Assembly (NCBI GenBank): GCA_026987055.1
Contig: JALSNL010000389.1
Location: forward strand, 1-8,436
Source of the DNA: Melioribacteraceae bacterium
GTDB lineage: Bacteria > Bacteroidota > Ignavibacteria > Ignavibacteriales > Melioribacteraceae
DNA: 8,436 bases
Direction of reading: 5' to 3'
Shown here: piece by piece, positions 1 to 5,850 of the stretch
Layout: every line of letters begins with the position of its first letter
Numbering within the stretch: position 1 is the stretch's first letter
Program-made: the position numbers and the translations under genes
The notes under the pieces: model-generated
Databases searched by the model: none
What the model was told of the DNA's origin: nothing
Seen by the model: the letters and a program-made list of their open reading frames with translations, nothing else

Positions 1-31
1 AAAATAAAAAAGGCGTGATTAACACGCCTTT
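1..31 (-). terminator. Rho-independent terminator of the downstream PEGA lipoprotein gene
   Basis: A perfect 9-bp stem (AAAGGCGTG at 9-17 paired with CACGCCTTT at 23-31) closes a 5-base loop. Read on the minus strand, the stem is followed by a T-rich tract (complement of the A-run at 1-11). It lies about 30 bases past the stop codon at 64, so it ends transcription of the 64-1008 gene. Its sequence resembles the terminator at 1085-1120, which follows the paralogous gene. Confidence 0.88.
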
Positions 32-63
32 CCTGCCAAGTAAATTAAAGTTAATTGTTATAA

Positions 64-1008
64 TTAAAATGCGGGATCAAATGGTCTATCATTATATATC
101 CACTTAATTTCTATTCTAGCCGGGTTTTCAAATCTTCTTACTATTTGAAATTTTGAGTAGTGTCCTTCACTATCATATAGAAATACATAATTATTATTCG
201 AGGCTAAATAACTATCTCGCCAAGTAGCATCTTCTGTTGGTGAATTTACACCATCGTTTATATTTTTAGATTTACTTACTTTGAATCTTGTTAAACGTGT
301 CATCCCATTTACGCCACTTGCAGATCTAACAATAAAACCGCCAAATCCATCAGGGGCAAAGAATAAATCAACAAGTTTACTTTGTCCTGTTCCGGGTTTT
401 ATTGTGAGCAAACGTCCCGTAGATAGTTGTAACCCACTAGGTTGATTATTTGCTGCATTTGTAGTATCCCATAAAACACCACTATACTTTGATACAAATT
501 TGGGCTGTAGGTTTATTGAAACAATTGTATCCTGAGCATCTACAATTTTTACAGCAAAAGTAGAATCTTTATACTCATCATATTTTAGAGTAACAGAATA
601 TTGTGCATCAGCTAAAGAAAAACTATTTGGTGTTGTAGATTTGGTGTTATTACCATTAATCCAAATTTGAGCTTGTTCCGGTTCCGATTTTATTTGTAAA
701 ACACCATATTTAAATAAAGTAAGAGGGGGAACTGCAAATTCATTGCCCACCGTAACTTCGGCGGTAAATTTTGCATCGGCAAAACCATCTTTTTTTACTG
801 AGCCATGATGAATTCCTGCAATTACTTCAACAACTCCAGGCGTAAATTTACCTGTACTTTTTCCATCAATATAAATTGCTGCTTTTTCCGGATTTGAATC
901 AACAAAAATTGTCCCTTTATCTTTAAGTGGATTGACTTCATCATTATCACAAGCATTAAATAGTATTATAAGGAAGAGAAAAGTTAATAAATAAACTTTT
1001 TTTCTCAT
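64..1008 (-). CDS. PEGA-domain lipoprotein with a conserved C-terminal beta domain (paralogue A)
   Basis: A 314-residue envelope lipoprotein of unknown specific role. Residues 1-20 form a lipoprotein signal (MRKK, a hydrophobic stretch, then LFNAC), with lipidation expected at Cys20; Asp21 follows. Two PEGA repeats come next. The first, about 31-97, carries the SNPEKAAIYIDGKSTG pattern. The second, about 102-169, carries SEPEQAQIWINGN and is more diverged. PEGA domains are small beta-folds named for a P-E-G-A motif, common in surface and cell-wall proteins. Residues about 170-314 form a second domain (WDTT, QPSGL, YVFLYDSEGHYSK, ending in IEIKWIYN) shared with the neighbouring 1148-2119 gene. 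That domain is weakly reminiscent of HmuY-like proteins. The ATG start is supported by AGGAG at 1018-1022, nine bases upstream. The gene probably has its own promoter in 1009-1084, because the gene upstream ends in a strong terminator. Family is confident; function is not. Confidence 0.88.
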   Translation of the reverse strand: MRKKVYLLTFLFLIILFNACDNDEVNPLKDKGTIFVDSNPEKAAIYIDGKSTGKFTPGVVEVIAGIHHGSVKKDGFADAKFTAEVTVGNEFAVPPLTLFKYGVLQIKSEPEQAQIWINGNNTKSTTPNSFSLADAQYSVTLKYDEYKDSTFAVKIVDAQDTIVSINLQPKFVSKYSGVLWDTTNAANNQPSGLQLSTGRLLTIKPGTGQSKLVDLFFAPDGFGGFIVRSASGVNGMTRLTRFKVSKSKNINDGVNSPTEDATWRDSYLASNNNYVFLYDSEGHYSKFQIVRRFENPARIEIKWIYNDRPFDPAF

Positions 1009-1084
1009 TTTTTAAAACTCCTGTCTTTTTGTTTAATTTATAAAGGTTTTAGTAATAAATCTTGTAAATATAAATATGTAGATT
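1009..1084 (-). promoter_or_regulatory. Inter-terminator leader with the ribosome binding site and probable promoter of the 64-1008 gene
   Basis: This short AT-rich stretch lies between the strong terminator of the upstream gene (1085-1120) and the start at 1008. AGGAG (complement of 1018-1022) sits nine bases before the ATG. A promoter is expected here because the upstream transcript should stop at the terminator. I see only a weak TATATTTA-like match to the Bacteroidota -7 element TAnnTTTG and no convincing -33 element, so the promoter is inferred from layout rather than read from sequence. Confidence 0.4.
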
Positions 1085-1120
1085 TAAAAATAAAAAGGTG
1101 TGCTTAAGAGCACACCTTTT
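1085..1120 (-). terminator. Strong Rho-independent terminator after the PEGA lipoprotein gene at 1148-2119
   Basis: A perfect 12-bp stem (1093-1104 with 1109-1120, AAAAGGTGTGCT and its complement) closes a TAAG tetraloop. On the minus strand it is followed by a T-rich tract, the complement of the A-rich bases 1085-1096. It starts about 28 bases past the stop at 1148. It would end the two-gene lipoprotein transcript (2734 to 1148). The stem is flanked by A/T on both sides, so it may also terminate weakly on the plus strand. Confidence 0.92.
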
Positions 1121-1147
1121 AAGTTTAAAAGATTTAATAATCTCAAT

Positions 1148-2119
1148 TTAGAACGAAACATCATCTTGAACTTTATTATAAATCCATTGTACTTCAACCC
1201 ATGCAGGATCTCCGGCACCGGAACCACCGCCATAGTTTGTAATTTTCAATTTTGAATAATGTCCATCTGCGTCGTATAAGAAAACATACTTTGTTTCTCT
1301 ATCACCAATGCTTTTTTTCCACGAAGAAAACTGAACAGGAGAATTTTCTCCATCGTTAAGATCTGTTCCGTTTCCAACCTTAAACCAAGTTTCTCTAATC
1401 ATTTTTGAATGAAACGCAGCACTTCTAACTATATATGTACTTCCTTGACTATCGGAGTAATAATAAATATCAATTTTATCTCTGTTGTCTGCATCGGAAG
1501 TTCCGTAAGCCATACCCGAAGATAAATCTAATCCGCTTGGTTGACTTGCTGATGTCCCTGTAGTTTCCCAAATTCTTACAGGTGTACTAAATACTTCAAA
1601 ACCGAAATCAAGCTTAGCAGTAACATTTGTTGTTGCTCCGTCATTAACGGTAACAGCCGCTAATGTGGAATCTCCTAAATCGCCTAATTTCAATGTAATT
1701 TCATAACTACCATTTTGTAAAGAACCTATTGTTGCCGGTGTTACTTCTCCGGAATTGCTTCCGTTAAGCCAAATTTCAGCTCCTGCAGGTTCGGATTCGA
1801 TAGTTAAAGAACCTAATTTTTTAAATGTTGTTCCTTCTGTTATAAGTGTTTCTTTACCCGCTGTAACACTTAAATGGTTAAGTAAAATGTCTGAATATCC
1901 GGCTAATTTAAGCGTAATATCGTGAAAACCGGCTGTTGCTTCAATTGTAGCGGGTGTTACTTGCCCTGTACTGTCTCCATCTAACCAAATTTGTGCTCCG
2001 GTTGGTGTAGATGTAATGTTAATTGTTCCTTTTTCTTCAATTGGGTTTGTTGCTTCGTCACATGCAATAAACGATATACCAATCAGCAGTAAAATGACTG
2101 CTAATATTTGTTTTTTCAT
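1148..2119 (-). CDS. PEGA-domain lipoprotein with a conserved C-terminal beta domain (paralogue B)
   Basis: A 323-residue predicted lipoprotein. The signal is MKKQ, a hydrophobic core, then FIAC, with lipidation at Cys20 followed by Asp21 and Glu22. Two clear PEGA repeats occupy about 31-97 and 103-170. Both carry S-x-P-x-G-A-x-I-W-L-[DN]-G followed by a G-x-V-T-P-A-T-I turn, so they arose by internal duplication. The rest (about 175-323) is homologous to the C-terminus of the 64-1008 product. Shared landmarks are QPSGL-x-L-S-x-G, YIVRSA, LNDGENSP, YVFLYDADGHYSKLKI and a final VEVQWIYN. GGAG at 2127-2130 lies seven bases before the ATG. The gene begins only 15 bases after the stop of the 2135-2734 lipoprotein gene, so the two are almost certainly co-transcribed, ending at the 1085-1120 terminator. 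Membrane-anchored binding or structural role is likely; the ligand is unknown. Confidence 0.9.
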   Translation of the reverse strand: MKKQILAVILLLIGISFIACDEATNPIEEKGTINITSTPTGAQIWLDGDSTGQVTPATIEATAGFHDITLKLAGYSDILLNHLSVTAGKETLITEGTTFKKLGSLTIESEPAGAEIWLNGSNSGEVTPATIGSLQNGSYEITLKLGDLGDSTLAAVTVNDGATTNVTAKLDFGFEVFSTPVRIWETTGTSASQPSGLDLSSGMAYGTSDADNRDKIDIYYYSDSQGSTYIVRSAAFHSKMIRETWFKVGNGTDLNDGENSPVQFSSWKKSIGDRETKYVFLYDADGHYSKLKITNYGGGSGAGDPAWVEVQWIYNKVQDDVSF

Positions 2120-2134
2120 TAGTTCTCTCCTTTA

Positions 2135-2734
2135 TTATTTCTTTATTAAATTAAATTTATATTTTTTCTTATCTACGTTTGTTGTAAAAGTACCGGAATA
2201 AGTTTTACCATCATCGGATAATTTCCCGTTATATTTACCTTTATATCTACTATGTAATTGGTCAGCCATTGTTATTGTTTTAGTTTCTACATTAAACGAA
2301 CCTTTTATCTTTTGCTTAATAGGTGTTCTATAATTAATTTGAATTTTTCCTTCAAAATTATTTCCATCTTGTTTTGTAATTGTTAATGTAGTAAACCTAC
2401 TATCTAATTTACCTGTCCAGGTTCCAACCATTCCGTTGTTTGCAAAAACACCCATAACCTTACCTGCAGCATCCTTAGCTGTTTCAGTTGCTTTATTAGC
2501 AACGTCTTTAGCTGCATCTCCAACTTTATCTACAGCTTCACCGGCAGCTTCTCCTGCTTTGTTGGCAACATCTTTTGTTGTTTCTCCAACTTTATTTGCT
2601 GCATCCGAAACAGTTTCTGTTGCACTGTCCATTGTTTCTTTTGCTTTATCACATGCAGATAGTACAAATATTGAAAATAACGTGATTGTTAAAAATAATA
2701 ACAATCTATTCTTTTTCTTTTGAATGGTTTTCAT
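2135..2734 (-). CDS. LEA-like repeat lipoprotein with a C-terminal beta-rich domain
   Basis: A 199-residue lipoprotein. A basic N-terminus (MKTIQKKKNR) and hydrophobic core lead to the lipobox LSAC, with Cys28 lipidated and Asp29 after it. Residues 38-92 are five consecutive 11-residue units of the form A/V-x-E-T/A-x-x-D/E-A/V-A/V-x-K (e.g. VGETTKDVANK, VGDAAKDVANK). This is the periodicity of group 3 LEA proteins and of apolipoprotein-like amphipathic helices. Residues about 101-199 are rich in beta-strand patterns (GTWTGKLDSRFTTLTI, YKGKYNGKLSDDGKTYSGTF), as in small lipocalin-like or ligand-binding barrels, but I do not recognise a named family. GGAG at 2744-2747 is nine bases before the ATG. 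It is the first gene of a pair with the PEGA lipoprotein 15 bases downstream. LEA-type repeats are associated with desiccation or envelope-stress tolerance in other proteins; that role here is inference. Confidence 0.85.
   Translation of the reverse strand: MKTIQKKKNRLLLFLTITLFSIFVLSACDKAKETMDSATETVSDAANKVGETTKDVANKAGEAAGEAVDKVGDAAKDVANKATETAKDAAGKVMGVFANNGMVGTWTGKLDSRFTTLTITKQDGNNFEGKIQINYRTPIKQKIKGSFNVETKTITMADQLHSRYKGKYNGKLSDDGKTYSGTFTTNVDKKKYKFNLIKK
2459..2623 (-). repeat. Five tandem 33-bp units encoding 11-residue LEA-like repeats
   Basis: The segment encodes residues 38-92 of the lipoprotein at 2135-2734 as five in-register 11-codon units with no gaps. The units are diverged at DNA level but keep a Lys at the last position and Asp/Glu at fixed positions. 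Copy number could change by recombination, since each unit is a whole number of codons. The repeat also keeps an opposite-strand frame (2436-2723) open, which is an artefact. Confidence 0.8.
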
Positions 2735-2879
2735 AATGTTTTTCTCCTTTTTATTTAAAGTTTAAATGAATTTATTCAATTGGCAATATAATAAAAATAG
2801 TTAAAAAAACAGAAAAGAATTTGCTTTAATTCAAAGAGGTTAACTTGGTATAATTAAATCTTTTATTAACTAGGTATTG
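2735..2879 (-). promoter_or_regulatory. Gap between the acyltransferase-like gene and the lipoprotein pair; probable promoter region
   Basis: This 145-base AT-rich gap contains GGAG (2744-2747) for the lipoprotein gene at 2734. It also contains, on the minus strand at 2805-2822, an 18-base sequence repeated exactly at 5522-5539. I find no convincing stem-plus-T-tract terminator for the acyltransferase-like gene that ends at 2880, so read-through from the ggt unit is possible. A weak TATATTG (near 2784-2790, minus strand) could act as a -7 element. The promoter is therefore an inference. Confidence 0.35.
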
Positions 2880-3593
2880 TTATTGGGTTTTCTTAATTTC
2901 TTTAACGTTTGGCGGGTTCCAACCGACAATTGAACCTTCTTTTAATCTGGAGAAATACGGAGAAAGTGTTGCCCCTGGTAAAGTTCTTACATTATCTTCA
3001 ATAATAATCGGTCCCATTCCTGTTCCTGCCCCGATTTTACAATTATTTCCAATTTCAATCAATCCGTAACGAAATTTACCGGCTCCTTCATAAGCATGAA
3101 CCGTTAAACGCGTGAATGCACCCATCAACGTATTTTCACCGATAAAAATTAATTCAGGTCTAAAATGATCTAGCCATACAAGCTGCATGATTTCACTTCC
3201 TTTCCCTACATGAATTCCCATCCATCTGTAAAATTTATTTTTTGAAGGAATACCTTTCAAGAAAAATGAAACAGCTACTTGAAAAAGAAGTAATAATCTT
3301 CGTCTGTATGGTAAATTTAAAATACGCCAATTTATTGCATTTTTTTCTTCGGGAGAACCGAGACCGGAAAATGTGTAATGTCTTCTAACGGGTGTTAAAA
3401 ATTTTTTAAGATTTTCTTTTCCTTCTTCTGTTTTGGGATTTAGTGTTTCAACATCAGTTCCTTTTCCACCTGAAGTTTTGCTTATAAAAATCTTACGGTT
3501 CTTTTTTCTGCCTAATCTTATAGCACGTTCAATAATTTCTATTGTAACCAATTTCATTACTTCTTCGGGGGTTTTGTTTCTATATTTTTTCAT
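2880..3593 (-). CDS. Hexapeptide-repeat (left-handed beta-helix) acyltransferase-like protein
   Basis: A 237-residue protein when started at the ATG at 3593. An upstream TTG at 3611 would add six residues but lies inside the ggt end and lacks a ribosome site of its own; the ATG has AAAAGGA seven bases before it. The N-terminal 85 residues are charged and unrecognised. A hydrophobic segment (about 99-112, LLLLFQVAVSFFL) follows, then YRWMGIHVGKGSEI. From about 125 to 226 there are imperfect hexapeptide repeats (IGENTLMGAFTRLTVHA, IGNNCKIGAGTGMGPIIIEDNV, LPGATLSP), as in LbetaH acetyl/acyltransferases of the xenobiotic/serine acetyltransferase type. His166 is a candidate catalytic base. The helix is short and the substrate is unknown; envelope glycan or lipid modification is plausible. 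It is translationally coupled to ggt (stop and start one base apart). Confidence 0.72.
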   Translation of the reverse strand: MKKYRNKTPEEVMKLVTIEIIERAIRLGRKKNRKIFISKTSGGKGTDVETLNPKTEEGKENLKKFLTPVRRHYTFSGLGSPEEKNAINWRILNLPYRRRLLLLFQVAVSFFLKGIPSKNKFYRWMGIHVGKGSEIMQLVWLDHFRPELIFIGENTLMGAFTRLTVHAYEGAGKFRYGLIEIGNNCKIGAGTGMGPIIIEDNVRTLPGATLSPYFSRLKEGSIVGWNPPNVKEIKKTQ

Positions 3594-3594
3594 A

Positions 3595-5313
3595 TTAAAA
3601 TCCTTTTGCAAGTCCGTTTCTTCTTGGGTCGCTAGCGCCGTAAATAGTTTTGTTTTTGTTATCTATTAAAATAGCTTGTGCAGAACCTAATATTCTAAAA
3701 GTACTATTTCTATTTGCTAATGTATAGCCCATTTTTGTTAAATTTTGTTCTGTATCTTTATTAGTACAAAATTTTTCCACATAAATTTTATCAGGGAACC
3801 ATTGATGATGAAACCTAGGAACACTTACAGCTTCCTTAATGTTCATATTAAAATCTATTACATTCATAATCACTTGTAGTACAGTTGTAATAATTGTTGA
3901 ACCACCGGGAGAACCTACTACAATATAAGGTTTTTCATCTTTTAAAACTATTGTTGGTGTCATTGAACTAAGCATTCGTTTTTCAGGTTCAATAGAGTTT
4001 GCTTTACTTCCTAATAATCCGAATTGATTTGGTTCACCCGGTTTGGCACTAAAATCATCCATCTCGTTATTTAATAAAAAGCCGGCTCCATCAACAACTA
4101 TCTTAGAGCCAAAGGCAGAGTTGATTGTTGTAGTAATGCTGACGGCATTTCCGTATTTATCATAAACAGAAAAGTGGGTTGTTTCCGTACTTTCTTTTTG
4201 TTTAGGTAAAATGTCCTTTTGGATTGTGGTTGAAGGAGTTGCGAAGGGTGTTAGTTTATCAAAAATTGTTTTTGCATATTTTTTTGAAATTAATGTTTTT
4301 TTCGGAACAGGATAAAAATCTTCGTCACCAAGCTTGTATGTTCTATCTGCATAAACATATTTCATAGCTTCTACCATTTTATTAATATATGAACTGCTGT
4401 TCCAATCACTTGTTTTAAATTTAAAGTTTTCTAAAATATTTAACAATTCAACCAAAGCAATTCCACCGGAACTTGGCGGGGGCATTGAAACAATTTTATA
4501 TCCGCGATATGTTCCAAAGATTGGTTCTCTTTCTATAGGATTATATCTTGCAAGATCTTCTAAAGTAATATATCCGTTATTTTTGCTTATTTGTTTAACT
4601 AAAAGCTTTGCTACTTTTCCTTTATAAAATCCGTCTCTGCCTTTTTGTTTAATTTGTTCTAAAGTCCATCCCAAATCTTTTTGAACAAATAATTCACCTT
4701 TTTTATAAGGTTGTCCTTTTTTAGAAAAAATCTTTTTTGAAGAATTGTATTTATTAAACTCGGGCAAAAAGTGCTCAAATGAACTTGCTGTGTTATCATC
4801 TAAAACCCATCCTTTTATAGCTAAATTAATTGCGGGCTGGATAACTTTAGCCAAAGACATTGTTCCATATTTTTTCAAAGCATAAATTAATCCTGCAACA
4901 CTGCCGGGAACCCCTACGGATGTAACGCCTGTTTGACTTAATTCGGGAATATAATTTCCTTCATCATCTAAATACATGTTTTTATTTGATAAAAGAGGGG
5001 CTTTCTCTCTAAAATCTATTGAAGTGTTTTTTCCGTTACTCAAATGCAAAACCATAAAACCGCCACCACCTAAATTGCCTGCATAAGGATAAGTTACTGC
5101 AAGAGTGAAACCTACGGCAACAGCTGCATCAATAGCATTGCCACCGTCTTTAAGTATTTTCAATCCGGTTTCGGTAGCCAATTTGTTAGCTGTAACAACC
5201 ATTCCTTTGCTTGCTTTTATTGGTTTATCAAATTCAGCAAAAAGCGGGTGTGATAAATAAATTAAAGAAATTGAAATTATAAGTAATACTTTTTGGGGAA
5301 CATTATTTCTCAT
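3595..5313 (-). CDS. ggt: Gamma-glutamyltransferase (glutathione hydrolase), exported
   Basis: A 572-residue proenzyme of the usual GGT length. It cleaves or transfers the gamma-glutamyl group of glutathione and related compounds, and acts in the periplasm after signal-peptide removal (residues 1-26, ending LFA). Family landmarks run in order: GGNAIDAAVA (58-67), LGGGGFM (81-87), DFREKAP with glutamate-binding Arg102, MPPPSSGG (277-284), and the autoprocessing site ETTHFS. Thr378 would be the new N-terminus of the small subunit and the nucleophile, with Thr379 next. Asn398, the NNEMDDF loop (Asp420), SS449-450 and GSPGGS (oxyanion Gly470-471) match the E. coli enzyme. The lid loop between 421 and 446 is present, so the E. 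coli-like closed-lid type is expected. No key residue is missing. AGGA at 5322-5325 is eight bases before the ATG. It is first of a coupled pair with the acyltransferase-like gene. An imperfect palindrome lies 58-83 bases upstream. Confidence 0.97.
   Translation of the reverse strand: MRNNVPQKVLLIISISLIYLSHPLFAEFDKPIKASKGMVVTANKLATETGLKILKDGGNAIDAAVAVGFTLAVTYPYAGNLGGGGFMVLHLSNGKNTSIDFREKAPLLSNKNMYLDDEGNYIPELSQTGVTSVGVPGSVAGLIYALKKYGTMSLAKVIQPAINLAIKGWVLDDNTASSFEHFLPEFNKYNSSKKIFSKKGQPYKKGELFVQKDLGWTLEQIKQKGRDGFYKGKVAKLLVKQISKNNGYITLEDLARYNPIEREPIFGTYRGYKIVSMPPPSSGGIALVELLNILENFKFKTSDWNSSSYINKMVEAMKYVYADRTYKLGDEDFYPVPKKTLISKKYAKTIFDKLTPFATPSTTIQKDILPKQKESTETTHFSVYDKYGNAVSITTTINSAFGSKIVVDGAGFLLNNEMDDFSAKPGEPNQFGLLGSKANSIEPEKRMLSSMTPTIVLKDEKPYIVVGSPGGSTIITTVLQVIMNVIDFNMNIKEAVSVPRFHHQWFPDKIYVEKFCTNKDTEQNLTKMGYTLANRNSTFRILGSAQAILIDNKNKTIYGASDPRRNGLAKGF
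3601..3607 (-). promoter_or_regulatory. Ribosome binding site that fixes the acyltransferase-like start at 3593
   Basis: AAAAGGA on the minus strand lies inside the last codons of ggt, seven bases before the ATG at 3591-3593. The ggt stop (3595-3597) and this ATG are one base apart (TAA T ATG). This supports coupled translation and argues against the upstream TTG at 3609-3611. Confidence 0.75.
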
Positions 5314-5370
5314 TTTTTTAATCCTATTGTTATTGTAAATTATGTTTTTTGAATGAAGTAATCTGAATTA

Positions 5371-5396
5371 GATTCCTTTTCCCGGGGAAAAGAATC
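5371..5396. promoter_or_regulatory. Imperfect palindrome centred on CCCGGGG, upstream of ggt
   Basis: CTTTTCCC (5376-5383) is the exact inverse complement of GGGAAAAG (5385-5392). GATT at 5371-5374 and AATC at 5393-5396 extend the symmetry around one bulged C. The centre is a single G, so it cannot form a full hairpin; a dimeric regulator site is the better reading. There is no T-tract on either strand, so it is not a terminator. It lies 58-83 bases before the ggt start. A run of Cs and Gs is rare in this AT-rich stretch. Confidence 0.4.
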
Positions 5397-5654
5397 AAGA
5401 GTTAAAAAACATAAATTTACTTTAAATATTTAAGCTGTTCTTTAGAGCATCAAACATAATAATATTCTTGTGTGATTAACCAAGTAATAAAAATTTTATG
5501 TCTTTTTCCAATAATTTAAGGAAATTCTTTTCTGTTTTTAATCAAATGACATATATTGATTTTTAATATAATAAATTGTATTTATTGTTACAGATTTTTA
5601 GTTATTCTTTTCTTTTGATTTTTTTAGAACAATTGTAACATTAAAATTCTGCAT

Positions 5655-5703
5655 GATTAGAAATTTTCCAAAAGAAAACCTAATCACAATTTCAATTTCT
5701 AAT
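5655..5703 (+). repeat. Nested inverted repeats with mutually exclusive pairing
   Basis: ATTAGAAATT (5656-5665) is perfectly inverted at 5694-5703. The same left arm can instead pair as GATTAG (5655-5660) with CTAATC (5680-5685), supported by an inner TTTTC (5664-5668) / GAAAA (5674-5678) stem and a 5-base loop. The element lies about 150 bases before the receptor start. In such AT-rich DNA some of this may be chance. Confidence 0.35.
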
Positions 5704-5731
5704 TAGAATCCATAAGATTTTAATTAGCCTT

Positions 5732-5770
5732 ACGACAATTATTTTTTTCACAAAATGAAAAATAATTCGT
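5732..5770. repeat. Bulged 15-bp inverted repeat upstream of the receptor
   Basis: ACGA (5732-5735) pairs with TCGT (5767-5770). ATTATTTTT...CA (5738-5750, with two extra Ts) pairs with TGAAAAATAAT (5756-5766). The loop is CAAAA (5751-5755). Bulges are CA at 5736-5737 and the two Ts. No T-tract follows on either strand, so a terminator is unlikely. It ends 80 bases before the receptor ATG, a position suited to an operator or a 5' leader stem. Confidence 0.45.
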
Positions 5771-5842
5771 CATCAAAAACATGAAAACAATTGCTTTCTG
5801 GCTTTTGTTTTTCTTTCAAAAATATTTAACTAACAAATATGT

Positions 5843-5847
5843 GAGGA
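5843..5847 (+). promoter_or_regulatory. Closely spaced ribosome binding site of the TonB-dependent receptor
   Basis: GAGGA precedes the ATG at 5851 by only three bases, shorter than the seven to nine bases seen at the other genes here. The start is still secure: the following residues form a clean signal peptide and there is no nearby in-frame alternative Met. Confidence 0.6.
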
Positions 5848-5850
5848 AAT

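Larger units (their letters stand above)
5314..5850. other. Non-coding divergent region between ggt and the TonB-dependent receptor
   Basis: The 537 bases are very AT-rich and hold no supportable gene; the longest ATG frame I noticed (5498-5566, 22 codons) has no ribosome site. Both flanking genes diverge from here, so at least two promoters are expected, though no clean TTTG plus TAnnTTTG pair stands out. Structured elements: an imperfect palindrome at 5371-5396; an 18-base sequence at 5522-5539 shared with 2805-2822; nested alternative stems at 5655-5703; a bulged 15-bp stem at 5732-5770. No cobalamin-type box or tRNA-like fold was seen. Confidence 0.8.

Noticed and set aside
2016..2201. 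Plus-strand open frame across the junction of the two lipoprotein genes
   Set aside because: It overlaps two well-supported minus-strand genes and their ribosome site, with no recognisable product.
2436..2723. Plus-strand open frame of 95 codons opposite the LEA-like lipoprotein
   Set aside because: It is an antisense artefact of the 33-base repeat; the minus-strand frame has a lipobox, a ribosome site and a sensible domain layout.
3433..3669. Plus-strand open frame antisense to the acyltransferase-like gene and the ggt end
   Set aside because: It overlaps two coding regions and has no domain or ribosome site of its own.
5371..5396. Palindrome read as a Rho-independent terminator
   Set aside because: The loop would be a single base and no T-tract follows on either strand; both flanking genes point away from it.
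5498..5566. Possible 22-codon small protein in the intergenic region
   Set aside because: No ribosome binding site, and composition no different from the surrounding non-coding DNA.
5314..5850. Cobalamin or other riboswitch upstream of the TonB-dependent receptor
   Set aside because: No B12-box-like or other conserved riboswitch core was seen; the stems present are AT-rich and match no class I know.
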